From positions 558,001 to 622,000 of the forward strand of contig NZ_JOMI01000001.1 of NCBI RefSeq assembly GCF_000711235.1: a stretch of 64,000 bases of DNA, in the 5' to 3' direction. Under the pieces are notes generated by a model. It was not told the origin of the DNA and made no database searches. It saw only the letters and a list, made by a program, of their open reading frames with translations. Each line of letters starts with the position of its first letter. Position 1 is the first letter of the stretch. This document shows, piece after piece, positions 1-9,176 of the stretch. The position numbers and the translations under genes are program-made. The stretch comes from Prevotella sp. 10(H). Lineage in GTDB: Bacteria; Bacteroidota; Bacteroidia; Bacteroidales; Dysgonomonadaceae.

Positions 1-2143
1 AAACCAGATCGATTCCAATATTAGTCATAGTAGTCGTTTCCCATTTGATCTTACTGTTTGCCAGTTCTCTAGGAGCTACACCTTGCTGGAGTTGTCCTCC
101 GAATGGATAAAGTAATGAACCGTATACAACCTGATAACCATAGTCACCGATCCTGTTGTTACCGAGTTTACCCCATGAACCTCTTAACTTTACATCATCG
201 AAAATACTCTTCAGTGGCTGGGCAAATGCCTCATCCGATATTCTCCATCCTGCCGAGAATGAAGGGAAGAAACCCCATCTGTTGCCTTTTGCAAATCTTG
301 AGGAACCGTCATAGCGGGCACTCGCTCCGAACAGGTATCGTCCTTTGTAATCATATTTGAAATCTGCTAAGTATGACCTGAGAGCATCATCTGTACCATT
401 ACCTGATATGGCTTCATTTTCTACTCCGGCATCCATTATATAGATGGCATCGTCACCAAGAATATCTCCTTTTCTTGCGTCGAACTTGTCCATACGATTA
501 TATTGCTGGTCGAAGCCAAGCAGAGCTGAGAAATTATGTGATTGATTTATTGAATGATTGAAGCGTAAGATAGTGCTCAGTATAGTCGAGTAATCTCTTC
601 TTGTTCCGTTAAACAGTTTATCGATATTACTGCTTGGCTGATACTCATACCCTGACTGGAAATTCCATAAAGAATAAGGCCGTGTATATTCCCAGTTGTG
701 ACGGTTGTCGTAATTGAAGCCAAAGCTGCTTTCCCATTCAAAATATTTCAGGAATTTAACTTTTCCGTAGAATTTCAATCCCAGTTTTTGTCTTTCATAG
801 TTGCCACGTATATTATCTATATACGCACGCGGATTGCCTACACGCGGGAAGTTCTCGAACATAGAGCCTCCATAACGGCCATCGTCATGTTTTGGCACAA
901 CGCCCGGAGTAGTATTACGGATATTATCGAAGAAAGTTGTTGTATTGATCGGATCCCTGTCAGACCAAGAGCCATAAATATTTCCTCCCATTTCGAGCCA
1001 TTTGGTCACTCTGGAATCAGCATTCATACGGAAAGAATATTTTTTATAGCCCGAATTGTCTATAATACCTTTATTATCGAGGTAGCCGAGTGTCATAGAG
1101 AAATTAGTTCTCTCTCCACCACCTCTTACAGTCAGATTATGCTCGGTAATGACTGATGTATTCAGCATTTCGTCGTACCAGTCGGTATTAGGATATAAGG
1201 CATTGCCTGCAGCAGATTCCTTTCTCCATTCATCGATCAGATTGACAGGATATTTCTCGCGTCCTTCCGATTCATTGATCATATCCATATGAGTAGCCAT
1301 ATCGTTTATGAAATCGATCTTCTTGGAAGCATTTTGCCAACCTACATATCCACTGTAGGTAACTTTTACTCTGCCTTCGGTTCCTCTCTTAGTCGTAACC
1401 AGTATGACACCGTTGGCCGCACGAGAACCATAAATAGCGGATGATGCTGCATCCTTAAGTATCGATACGCTTTCTACATCATTCGGATTCACATCGTTGA
1501 GAGCGCCGGGCACACCATCAATAATAACCAAAGGTGAAGGATCTCTCATAGTACCCCTGCCTCGTATCATGATATTGACATCTTCCGCACCGGGTGTTCC
1601 CGATAACTGAGAGATATTCAACCCCGCACTTAATCCTGTCAATGCAGAAGAAAGGGTCATTGTAGGACGGCTGGCCAATGCTTCATTAAAATTAACGGAC
1701 GATACAGCCCCTGTAAGGTTCTGTTTCTTCATTGTGCCGTAACCGACAACCACGATATCATCCATTACGTGGGAATTTTCAACTAATACAATATCGTAAT
1801 TGTTTCCCGAGCCTATAGTCGCCTCCTTGGTGTGATAGCCGACATATGTCACTACTATTACAGATCCGGCATTCACCGATAGGGAGTAATTTCCGTCAGC
1901 ATCTGTCATAGTAGCATTGGTAGTGCCCTTTACGGTAACAGTGGCTCCTATAAGGGGCTCACCCGACTCATCCTTGACACTACCTTGTATTCTTTTCTGT
2001 TGTGTCGGGGTAGTTGACAACACTCCTGTACTGCTGCCGTCTTCCGCTATCTCGAGCGTGTATGCATATGCAGTAACATTGGATAGTCCCAACATTACGG
2101 AGCAAATCAATGCCCCAAAAAATAGTTTCTTGCAGTTTTTCAT
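1..2143 (-). CDS. SusC/RagA-family TonB-linked outer-membrane receptor (3' end missing)
   Basis: Imports oligosaccharides across the outer membrane with a SusD-type lipoprotein, powered by TonB. I translated the frame by hand from an ATG at 2141-2143. It opens with MKNCKKLFFGALICSVMLGL, a signal peptide ending near TAYA. Next comes a carboxypeptidase-regulatory-like domain (GEPLIGATVTVKG, then DADGNYSLSV). The plug region has DDIVVVGYGTMKKQNLTGAV, a SusC-type RG-x-T motif (MIRGRGTMRDPSP), VIIDGVPG and LKDAASSAIYGSRAANGVI. The frame stays open to base 1, about 714 codons, so roughly the last third is outside the window, and a susD partner would be expected beyond it. It has no STN domain, so it is probably not an ECF-sigma signalling receptor. 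It lies downstream of the heparinase-family gene with a 469-bp gap. Confidence 0.93.
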   Translation of the reverse strand, partial: MKNCKKLFFGALICSVMLGLSNVTAYAYTLEIAEDGSSTGVLSTTPTQQKRIQGSVKDESGEPLIGATVTVKGTTNATMTDADGNYSLSVNAGSVIVVTYVGYHTKEATIGSGNNYDIVLVENSHVMDDIVVVGYGTMKKQNLTGAVSSVNFNEALASRPTMTLSSALTGLSAGLNISQLSGTPGAEDVNIMIRGRGTMRDPSPLVIIDGVPGALNDVNPNDVESVSILKDAASSAIYGSRAANGVILVTTKRGTEGRVKVTYSGYVGWQNASKKIDFINDMATHMDMINESEGREKYPVNLIDEWRKESAAGNALYPNTDWYDEMLNTSVITEHNLTVRGGGERTNFSMTLGYLDNKGIIDNSGYKKYSFRMNADSRVTKWLEMGGNIYGSWSDRDPINTTTFFDNIRNTTPGVVPKHDDGRYGGSMFENFPRVGNPRAYIDNIRGNYERQKLGLKFYGKVKFLKYFEWESSFGFNYDNRHNWEYTRPYSLWNFQSGYEYQPSSNIDKLFNGTRRDYSTILSTILRFNHSINQSHNFSALLGFDQQYNRMDKFDARKGDILGDDAIYIMDAGVENEAISGNGTDDALRSYLADFKYDYKGRYLFGASARYDGSSRFAKGNRWGFFPSFSAGWRISDEAFAQPLKSIFDDVKLRGSWGKLGNNRIGDYGYQVVYGSLLYPFGGQLQQGVAPRELANSKIKWETTTMTNIGIDLV

Positions 2144-2612
2144 ATCGTTAGATTTTACAATTATACGTTGGATTTCAGATTTATAAGATTCTTTACTACA
2201 AACCGCCCGGCGAAGTTTTACACGGCTTGCATTCAGCATTTCACTAAGTTTTACTCAGATCTGCTATCCGGTTCAGACATTTTTCTTTGTTTCATTCATA
2301 TTATCAGAGGTTTTTGGTATCGTTCACATAATCAATAGTTCTGAATAATATTAATGTGAGTTCGACATACGATCTATCATGGTAACTTTTTTGTACATCT
2401 ACACTCACATTAATATCTCAAAGTGTATTCATCCATGAATATCAAAATTTTTTCAAATAGCGGCTATTGTGTTTCTCCTTTGCTCTTAAACAAAAATATC
2501 GATTCTTTTACCTCTTTAGTAGTACATTCAAGCTAAAGAATCCTCATATTCCGTCATTTTGGTTTATATATGTTTTTTGTACGAAAATTCTGTATAATTT
2601 GTATGTATATAT
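2144..2612. other. Intergenic region upstream of the susC gene
   Basis: No coding sequence is supported in these 469 bp. It probably holds the regulatory region of the leftward susC gene. The main structure is a perfect 14-bp inverted repeat (2348-2361 and 2403-2416), listed separately. A plus-strand CAAAAATA at 2491-2498 reads as TATTTTTG on the minus strand, which fits a Bacteroides -7 element, but no good -33 element was found at the expected spacing. Confidence 0.5.
2348..2416. repeat. Perfect 14-bp inverted repeat, 41-bp spacer
   Basis: The left arm ATATTAATGTGAGT (2348-2361) is exactly the reverse complement of the right arm ACTCACATTAATAT (2403-2416). It lies about 205 bp upstream of the susC start. 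A two-site operator is the simplest reading. A small invertible segment is possible but the spacer is short for that. Confidence 0.6.
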
Positions 2613-5342
2613 TTATTTTACAGCTTCATAAGACCGTCCGCGGCTGATAAAATATTCTCCTTTTCCACCTTTAAAGAATATCGTATTTTTTCCGGCCTCC
2701 ACTTTTATATTCAAATCGATGTTGTTCGCTTTATCCTTTACATTCCAGAATCCCGGTTTCAGGTCGGTTATCAGAATTTGAGATTCACCCGCTTTATCGA
2801 ATGTGAGAATAAATGCCTGCTGTATCTGGTCGCTACTTGCACTCATACAGACAATACGGTCATGTAATGAAATGATGTATTTATTGTCTTTCTCTTGAAA
2901 ATCAACGGGCAAAGGCTTAGTGTCACCTGCAGCCATCTGGAAGACAGTCAGGAAACGGTTGTGCTTTTTCTTTTCCTTCGGATAAACAACCACCTGATAT
3001 GCATTGGTCTCCGGTAATGTCGATTTTATCTGATATTGAGGGCCAAGAATACTGGTAGAATCTTTCAGGCTCGAAATCTCGATTTCTCTATCTTCGGGTA
3101 ACGGCAGTAGCATATTTATATGTGTCCTGCCCGTCAAGCCGCCGCTAGTAGTGTTATAAAGAACCACGTTCTGCTGCGAACGGACAGGCTCGTTTAATGT
3201 ATTTATCTTCCAGAATTTATCAAAATCTGCCTTCGATGTCGTAAGATCATCAGCCAATATAATTGCCGCAGGAATATCTTCCCTGTCCAGATTGAGGAAG
3301 CAGAAACTGCGCGTATAGTTGCTTATCTTGCTGTAATAGGCAGCTGTAAGGTCGGCTTTGAAATAACTGTATGACGGTTTTTGAGTACCGGACTCAAAAT
3401 CTGCCGAAAGCACAGTACCATAATCGAACCACGGGTCTGTTTGAGTTTCGTGAGGTGTTTTCGGAGTTCTTTGATTGAACCTGCTTCCACCGTCATTCAA
3501 TTTTGTACGCGGCATTAGTCTTTCGTCCGGATCTTTCACCAGTATGGTATTGTGAGCCACCGATCTTTTATAGAAATTGAAATCGTAAGGTGTGCCGTAT
3601 GCCCTGTATATTCCCGCCTCTATTACCTGCTCACCACGATAGTATATCTGGAAAGAGCCCGCATTGCTATGCTGATGATTCCCAAAATGGTATCCCCCAC
3701 CCCGTATTTCCGCTGCTACATCGTTACTTTCTTTACTCATATCCCAACCCGTCCGTGCAGACAGACCACCGAGGACAGTGCCATAATTTATAGTCAATGG
3801 AAGTTCATCGAGGCTTGGATTTGCTTTCATATCCGGATTATTTACCAGCAAGAAGAGAACAGGATTTTTCTTAGCCCTCTCTAATCCACCGATTCTTTCA
3901 AACTCGCCTTTCAGTATCGGGTCGTTAGCATAAGCATAGTCAAGCAACAATGTTTCGGAAAACGACACATGTGTCTTTGCGAACCTGTCGCCATCGGAAA
4001 AGCGCCGTCCGTCGGGAAGCTGCATATACAGCCAGTATTTGCTCAGGGCGGTAATGTTATCATCGAATATGCGCATTCCCGTCATCCGGTAAAACATCCA
4101 CGCAGCATGCATTTCCCAACCGTGGCGGTACGCTCCGTAATCGAATCCTTGGTTATGTCGTGGCGACTGGTATTCGAATGCTCTCATCGGAAGCAGTCTC
4201 TCAAGCATGAGATAAGAGGTATAACGGTACGGCTCGTTATCTTTATCATATATGGCAATGCTCATAGCCAGTAAATCGCGGTTAACCTGTGCCTCGCTGG
4301 CATGGCCGTTTACTATATTCTCTTTGAAAGGCGGCCATCCGATCTCCATATCGGGAGCCAGCCGCATCATATTATCATAGAGCGACTGTTTATCTTTTTC
4401 ATTCAGCAGACTATAGCACCAATCGTAAGTAAGGGCAGCGCTATAGATAGATTTGCCTATCTCGCGTGTAATATCGCCATGCCTTACATTGCCGTATTCG
4501 AGTACCGAAAGATAATCGGACATCAGGCGTACGGCTTCGTTTCCTACCGTGCGGTCGCCCGTCATCAGGTAATAGAATGCTTTGATGATTACCACATCTT
4601 CCAGTTCCTTATTGTAGAATATTTCTTTACGTATATTGAATTCAAAGGCGAAAGGTTCTTTTGCCTTTTTCTCCACTTCCCGCCATATAGCTAAGTTTTC
4701 GCCTTTTGTCAATCGTTCTCTTACTTCTTCTAAATTATTTTTATTTACCCAAAGGCGTGGCCTTTCCGAAGGAGGTGTTACAGCAGGGATATAATTTGCA
4801 GCTTCGGCAGGTACTTCTTCGGGAATATATTTTTCTATTCTTAGCGATTCGAATGAGATTTTCTCCGGTAGCCATATTTTTATTTCCTGCTCTGCATTTA
4901 AATTGAAAATACCCAGATCGTGCCCCGAATATTCATGCAGATTAGAAACTATGCGTCTTGTTATCCGCTGCTGTCCTATCTTTAGTTTGGCCAAATGTGT
5001 TTCTACCTGTACGCCGGGTTCTATTTTATCTTGCCTTACCACGTCGGCAAATATCCGGTACTTGCCTGCTGCGGGTAGTTTCACATTGTATATTATATCC
5101 GCATTATTTTCAGTATCATCACTTACTCTTTCATTTACATTGCCTTTGAGTGTAACAAGCTTAACTTTCTGTACGCCGGATTTATATATTGTTTTTGTTG
5201 TTTTCTTGTTTATACCTGCTTTATCTACAGGCAGCGTGATGCTATGTTTTTCATTCTGTGCGAATGCCGGAGCAACAAATAACGGCAACGCACAGATGAA
5301 AAACAAGATTAAGTATGATATGTAATTTTTATATTTATCCAT
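2613..5342 (-). CDS. Heparinase II/III-family exported polysaccharide lyase-like protein
   Basis: A predicted periplasmic enzyme of 909 aa with an N-terminal signal peptide (hydrophobic segment from about residue 10, ending AFAQ). The central part is an alpha/alpha-toroid with motifs such as NGHASEAQVNRD and the Trp/Tyr-rich stretch FDYGAYRHGWEMHAAW. The second half is the heparinase II/III-like beta-sandwich, with the hallmark NHQHSNAGSFQIYYRG followed by VIEAGIYRAYG and KRSVAHNTILV. The family cleaves uronic-acid-containing polysaccharides by beta-elimination; the PL family and substrate cannot be assigned by eye. It ends a leftward group with the M20, NRAMP-like and DapA-family genes (43-bp gap to the M20 gene). 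Family assignment is firm; lyase activity is inferred. Confidence 0.88.
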   Translation of the reverse strand: MDKYKNYISYLILFFICALPLFVAPAFAQNEKHSITLPVDKAGINKKTTKTIYKSGVQKVKLVTLKGNVNERVSDDTENNADIIYNVKLPAAGKYRIFADVVRQDKIEPGVQVETHLAKLKIGQQRITRRIVSNLHEYSGHDLGIFNLNAEQEIKIWLPEKISFESLRIEKYIPEEVPAEAANYIPAVTPPSERPRLWVNKNNLEEVRERLTKGENLAIWREVEKKAKEPFAFEFNIRKEIFYNKELEDVVIIKAFYYLMTGDRTVGNEAVRLMSDYLSVLEYGNVRHGDITREIGKSIYSAALTYDWCYSLLNEKDKQSLYDNMMRLAPDMEIGWPPFKENIVNGHASEAQVNRDLLAMSIAIYDKDNEPYRYTSYLMLERLLPMRAFEYQSPRHNQGFDYGAYRHGWEMHAAWMFYRMTGMRIFDDNITALSKYWLYMQLPDGRRFSDGDRFAKTHVSFSETLLLDYAYANDPILKGEFERIGGLERAKKNPVLFLLVNNPDMKANPSLDELPLTINYGTVLGGLSARTGWDMSKESNDVAAEIRGGGYHFGNHQHSNAGSFQIYYRGEQVIEAGIYRAYGTPYDFNFYKRSVAHNTILVKDPDERLMPRTKLNDGGSRFNQRTPKTPHETQTDPWFDYGTVLSADFESGTQKPSYSYFKADLTAAYYSKISNYTRSFCFLNLDREDIPAAIILADDLTTSKADFDKFWKINTLNEPVRSQQNVVLYNTTSGGLTGRTHINMLLPLPEDREIEISSLKDSTSILGPQYQIKSTLPETNAYQVVVYPKEKKKHNRFLTVFQMAAGDTKPLPVDFQEKDNKYIISLHDRIVCMSASSDQIQQAFILTFDKAGESQILITDLKPGFWNVKDKANNIDLNIKVEAGKNTIFFKGGKGEYFISRGRSYEAVK

Positions 5343-5385
5343 AGTATGTTTTTTGAAAAGCTGAACAATAATACTCTGGCGAGGA

Positions 5386-6675
5386 CTAGTCCTTATCCAT
5401 CATTCCGAAGTACTCCTTTTTGGTCAATGCCGGTTTATAGTTTTTCAATACAGACTCCATCCTTTTATTGCTTAAAAGTTCGATAAGCGTATTTGCTACA
5501 ATCTTGGCGGGAGTGACAATTGCCGCATTATAATCCGTGACTTCAAAATCGGGAGAATGCAGCCCACCTTTTATGCCACCCATCATCGGCTGAATAACAG
5601 GCATGATATGGGATAAGTCGCCTAAATCGGTTGACGCCATAAAGTGTCCTTCATGATATACATTCGTTTCCGGCAGATATTTCCTTGCATTTGCTTCAAA
5701 GGCTTCATTCAATGCCTTATTGCAGATTAATGGCAAATATCCGGGGGATGTATTTACCGACATTTCAGCCCTAAAATTATCTCCGGCACTGTAAAATGCC
5801 CTGTCGAACCGTACCGAAAGATTATCCATAGATTCGATAGAGGAAGAGCGCACATATGCCTGCAATTCGGTACAGGAAGGCACACTATTCACATTATCAC
5901 CGCCGTTGGTGATGATGTAATGTATACGGCTATGCTCCTCGTCCCGGAATGTATCGCGTATCGCATTTATATTGTTTATTCCCTGAATCAAAGCGTGCAG
6001 GGCATTGATGCCATCGTGAGGCGCATTGGCGGCATGGGCTGATTTGCCTTTGCAGACAACATCTTTGAATAAGAAGCCATTGCCCGTCTCATATATATGA
6101 ATGGACGGCTCTTCGCTATCCGGCTGGGCATGCAGCATGATAGCTGCATCTATATCGTCGAACAATCCGAGGTGGATAAATTCCTGCTTCCCGCTCAGGT
6201 ATTTTATCTTCTTTTCTTTGCGTAATTGTCTTCTGTATTCCAATTGGATATATTCTTCTGCAGGCACTGCAATAAAAGAGACATTTCCGTCAAGATTATC
6301 TGCGATATTTGCTTCTTTCAATGCCTTTGCTACCAGCATCAGTATACCCAATTGCAGGTTGTGCCCGCAGGTATGGGTAGCGCCGTCCGCAGCAGATGCT
6401 TTCGGACTGTCCTTACAGATAATACCGTCCAGTTCGCCGATAAAGGCTATTGTATATTTTTTCTTTGCAGGGCTTAAGTATGTCTTCAGACCTGTCAAAG
6501 CTAAGTTATCCTGTAAATCATACGAGCATGAGCGTAGGTAATCGGCCACAATCTTCGAAGTGCGGAATTCCTGGAAACCGAGTTCGGGATGCAGTTCGAT
6601 ATCTTTCACTATCTCAATAACCTTTTCCGAGTTGCGGTCTATAATTTTGTCAACCGTATCTTTTATCGCTTCCAT
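5386..6675 (-). CDS. M20-family amidohydrolase/peptidase (AbgB-like)
   Basis: A 429-aa predicted cytoplasmic metallohydrolase. M20D enzymes remove acyl or amino-acid groups from amide bonds, for example N-acyl amino acids or p-aminobenzoyl-glutamate. Metal-site motifs are visible: GELDGI, then THTCGHNLQ (Cys and His ligands), PAEEYIQ (two Glu), KSAHAANAPHDGINAL in the dimerisation domain, and GGLHSPDFEV near the C-terminus. There is no signal peptide. It starts 6 bp after the NRAMP-like stop codon, so the two are almost certainly co-transcribed. In this setting it may remove an N-acyl group from an imported amino sugar or conjugate, which is inference. Confidence 0.88.
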   Translation of the reverse strand: MEAIKDTVDKIIDRNSEKVIEIVKDIELHPELGFQEFRTSKIVADYLRSCSYDLQDNLALTGLKTYLSPAKKKYTIAFIGELDGIICKDSPKASAADGATHTCGHNLQLGILMLVAKALKEANIADNLDGNVSFIAVPAEEYIQLEYRRQLRKEKKIKYLSGKQEFIHLGLFDDIDAAIMLHAQPDSEEPSIHIYETGNGFLFKDVVCKGKSAHAANAPHDGINALHALIQGINNINAIRDTFRDEEHSRIHYIITNGGDNVNSVPSCTELQAYVRSSSIESMDNLSVRFDRAFYSAGDNFRAEMSVNTSPGYLPLICNKALNEAFEANARKYLPETNVYHEGHFMASTDLGDLSHIMPVIQPMMGGIKGGLHSPDFEVTDYNAAIVTPAKIVANTLIELLSNKRMESVLKNYKPALTKKEYFGMMDKD

Positions 6676-6681
6676 GATTTC

Positions 6682-7896
6682 TTAGTTTTGAATTAAAGCT
6701 ATAAGCTGATTTACAGAGATAAAAATCGCCCATACTGTAGCAATGGTCAGTATCGCATTCAGTGCATGAGAGTTTTTATATTCCCCCACTACCTTTTTAT
6801 TGTTCGATAGAAACAGGATAGCTACGGCAACTATCGGCGCACCCAGTATAGTCATCGACTGTGCAAAGACTATCAGCTGAATAGGATTGGAACCGAAAAT
6901 AATTGCTATTACTGTACCCAAAACCAATATACCCGAAGCAAAAACTTTCACCCAGCGGTCGTTAATAGATTTTCCCAGATGCAAAGCCTCGCATAAAAAC
7001 ATTCCACCGAGAGCAGCATTGGAAACATAGGACGAAAAAGATGTTGCAAACAATCCTATCAGGAAAAGCCATTTGCCTAAAGAACCGAGAAACGGCTCCA
7101 GTTGCAATCCCATATCCACAGCATTCTTAATGGTTATACCTTGTGGATGAAGAATCGCAGCAGAGGTGATCACGATAATAATACCTAATCCGCTGAGGAT
7201 AAGAATGCCGAAAGTAGCATCCCGCAATCCTTTTTTCAGGTCTTCCACTTTCCACTTCTTGCCTTGTACCATATAGGCCTGTCCGGCTGCACCCGCCACG
7301 CTGAAAGAGGTAGATGCTACCGCTATCCACAGAACTTTATTAGAAGGTACGGACGGAATAAGTCCTTTAAGCATATTGCCCCCGTCTATATCGATAAAGA
7401 AAAGATTGCCTACGAAGGCGACTATCATTATCAGGACAAGGAATATCATTGTCTTTTCCAATAAGGAATAAAAGTTGTTCGACGTCCAGATGAAAATAAG
7501 GGTGACAATAAGGAAAATACTTGTCCACATAGCGATATTCCCTCCGAAGAGTTCATTCATCGATATGCCTACACCGATCGTATTGCCTGTCTGGAAACCG
7601 GAACAGCTGAAACAAACACTGAATCCGACAAGTATGGCAACTATACGCCCGTAATTATTTTCTATATTGGTCAAAAGAGATAAAGGAGAAACACATCCCA
7701 TCTTCGCAGCAACTCTCGTCATACTGATCATAAATAAACAGGAAACCACCATAACCCATAACATGGAATAGCCTGTAGTCGCTCCGACATTACTACATAC
7801 AGTGATAGTACCGGGCCCCAAAACTAATGCCGCCGTTATGAGCCCCGGACCAAATGACGATGTGAGCTGCTGCAAATAGGGAAGTTTTATTTTCAT
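6682..7896 (-). CDS. NRAMP-like membrane transporter with altered metal-site motifs
   Basis: A 404-aa polytopic inner-membrane protein with about 11 hydrophobic segments. The N-terminus FGPGLITAALVLGPGTITV aligns with TM1 of NRAMP metal transporters. The canonical DPGN metal-binding motif reads GPGT here, so both Asp and Asn are lost. In the TM6 region, where MntH-type proteins have MPH, the sequence is AGAAGQAYMVQGKK. Both main ligand sites are therefore changed, and Mn/Fe transport as in MntH is doubtful. It sits between the DapA-family gene (13-bp gap) and the M20 gene (6-bp gap), so it may carry a pathway metabolite or another cation. Superfamily is confident; substrate unknown. Confidence 0.85.
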   Translation of the reverse strand: MKIKLPYLQQLTSSFGPGLITAALVLGPGTITVCSNVGATTGYSMLWVMVVSCLFMISMTRVAAKMGCVSPLSLLTNIENNYGRIVAILVGFSVCFSCSGFQTGNTIGVGISMNELFGGNIAMWTSIFLIVTLIFIWTSNNFYSLLEKTMIFLVLIMIVAFVGNLFFIDIDGGNMLKGLIPSVPSNKVLWIAVASTSFSVAGAAGQAYMVQGKKWKVEDLKKGLRDATFGILILSGLGIIIVITSAAILHPQGITIKNAVDMGLQLEPFLGSLGKWLFLIGLFATSFSSYVSNAALGGMFLCEALHLGKSINDRWVKVFASGILVLGTVIAIIFGSNPIQLIVFAQSMTILGAPIVAVAILFLSNNKKVVGEYKNSHALNAILTIATVWAIFISVNQLIALIQN

Positions 7897-7909
7897 CTTA
7901 CAGAGAGTT

Positions 7910-8965
7910 TTACGTTAACCATTTATTGAGATTGGAACGGACAAAATCATCATCGTTCAGGTGCGGATATGCATCGTAAACCCTTGTGATTTCTTCGTTC
8001 TGCCCCTCGGACAATACTTCATCCGGATTCAGGCATAAGGTATTAGCCATAAGTCCCTGCCTGAATAATACTTCATGAAGTCCGGGAATGCATCCTGCGA
8101 ATTTGTTTTTCGGGTCGAAGAAGGCAGCGTTCGAATCGGTTATCTGACCGGCACGGGTCAGTAATTCTGCAGGTATATTTTTTCCCGATTCAATTATCGA
8201 ATGAATCTCATTGAGAAGTTCCACCGCTTTTTTTGTCCATACGCACCAGTGACCGAGCAAGCCGCCTTTTATTCTCATTGTTTTTGCACCTATCTTATAT
8301 TCAGATAATAAATCGGCTACGATGTTATCATCATTACCTGTATAGAGTGTTATATCGTTTTCTTTTCCTGCATCACAAATCGCTCTTACCACGTCGAACG
8401 TTTTGTATCTGTCGAATGGCGCTATTTTTATACCCAGCACATTGGGGATCGTGGCAAACTCTTTCCAGAATTCATATGGCAAATCGATGCCGCCGACAGA
8501 TGTCTGCATATAGAAGCCGATAATAGGCATGATTCCGGCAACTTCCCTGCAATGGGCAATCAGTTCGTCCAAACTGCTACCTTTCATAGCCGAAAGGCTC
8601 ACCAATGCTGCATGATAACCTGCCGAAACGGCAAAAGACGCTTCTCTTGATGCCTGTTCCGTTTTACCGCAAACACCTGCAATTTTCAGTATTTTTTTGC
8701 CCTGCCGTGCCGACCATTCGTCAATCTCTCTCGATACAAGGCGAAGCAGAGGCTCGAACAAACCGCAGTCGCGTATTTCGAACTGGGTGGAATGTACTCC
8801 TATAGCTATACCGCCGACACCGCAATCGATGTAATACCGCACAAGAGCTTTCTGATGCTTCTCATCCACTGCGCCTGATTCAGTCAGAGCCAAGGGAGTA
8901 GCGGGAATTACAGCGCCTTGCCGAAATGTTTGTAATATGCCGGTATCTATATCTGATATTTTCAT
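7910..8965 (-). CDS. Dihydrodipicolinate synthase/N-acetylneuraminate lyase-family aldolase
   Basis: A 351-aa class I aldolase-type (beta/alpha)8 protein. The start GAVIPATPLALTESGAVDE is typical of the DapA/NanA superfamily, and the Schiff-base lysine is expected in LGIKIAPFDRY. YTGNDDNIVADLL follows, as in family members that act on sugar acids. The protein is longer than DapA (about 290 aa), and lysine biosynthesis is unlikely inside a catabolic operon. It probably splits or dehydrates a keto-sugar acid derived from the glycan; the exact reaction cannot be read from sequence. It is first in a tight leftward group with the NRAMP-like and M20 genes, with 211 bp of non-coding DNA before it. 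Confidence 0.85.
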   Translation of the reverse strand: MKISDIDTGILQTFRQGAVIPATPLALTESGAVDEKHQKALVRYYIDCGVGGIAIGVHSTQFEIRDCGLFEPLLRLVSREIDEWSARQGKKILKIAGVCGKTEQASREASFAVSAGYHAALVSLSAMKGSSLDELIAHCREVAGIMPIIGFYMQTSVGGIDLPYEFWKEFATIPNVLGIKIAPFDRYKTFDVVRAICDAGKENDITLYTGNDDNIVADLLSEYKIGAKTMRIKGGLLGHWCVWTKKAVELLNEIHSIIESGKNIPAELLTRAGQITDSNAAFFDPKNKFAGCIPGLHEVLFRQGLMANTLCLNPDEVLSEGQNEEITRVYDAYPHLNDDDFVRSNLNKWLT

Positions 8966-9052
8966 AAAAGGGAATTATTAAGAGTCTGATTGAATTTTAT
9001 TGATATTCTTCTTCGAGCTATTTTGAGATAGATTTTTAGATTTTTGCTTGCT

Positions 9053-9070
9053 GGTTTAGCGGGCTAAACC
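9053..9070. promoter_or_regulatory. 18-bp perfect palindrome (GGTTTAGC-N2-GCTAAACC)
   Basis: It lies alone in the 211-bp gap between the epimerase-like gene and the DapA-family gene, about 90 bp upstream of the latter. Eight-bp arms with a 2-bp centre resemble a dimeric regulator site. It could also fold as a small hairpin, but no clear T-tract follows on either strand. Operator is the preferred reading. Confidence 0.45.
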
Positions 9071-9176
9071 GAGAGAAAAAAACTAAAAATATGCTTGAAA
9101 GAGCCGAAAAGAGAATATCAAAGAAGTGAAAATGTTCATAAGAAATAATTTCGGTAAAATTTGAACAGGCTCTAGG

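Noticed and set aside
2348-2416. Calling the 14-bp inverted repeat an invertible promoter
   Set aside because: The 41-bp spacer is short, holds no consensus promoter, and no recombinase gene is in the window; kept only as a possibility.
3552-5325. Several plus-strand open frames of 60-140 codons opposite the heparinase-family gene
   Set aside because: All are antisense to a well-supported gene with no domain resemblance.
7910-8965. Annotation as DapA for lysine synthesis
   Set aside because: It is longer than DapA and sits in a catabolic operon; only the superfamily is supported.
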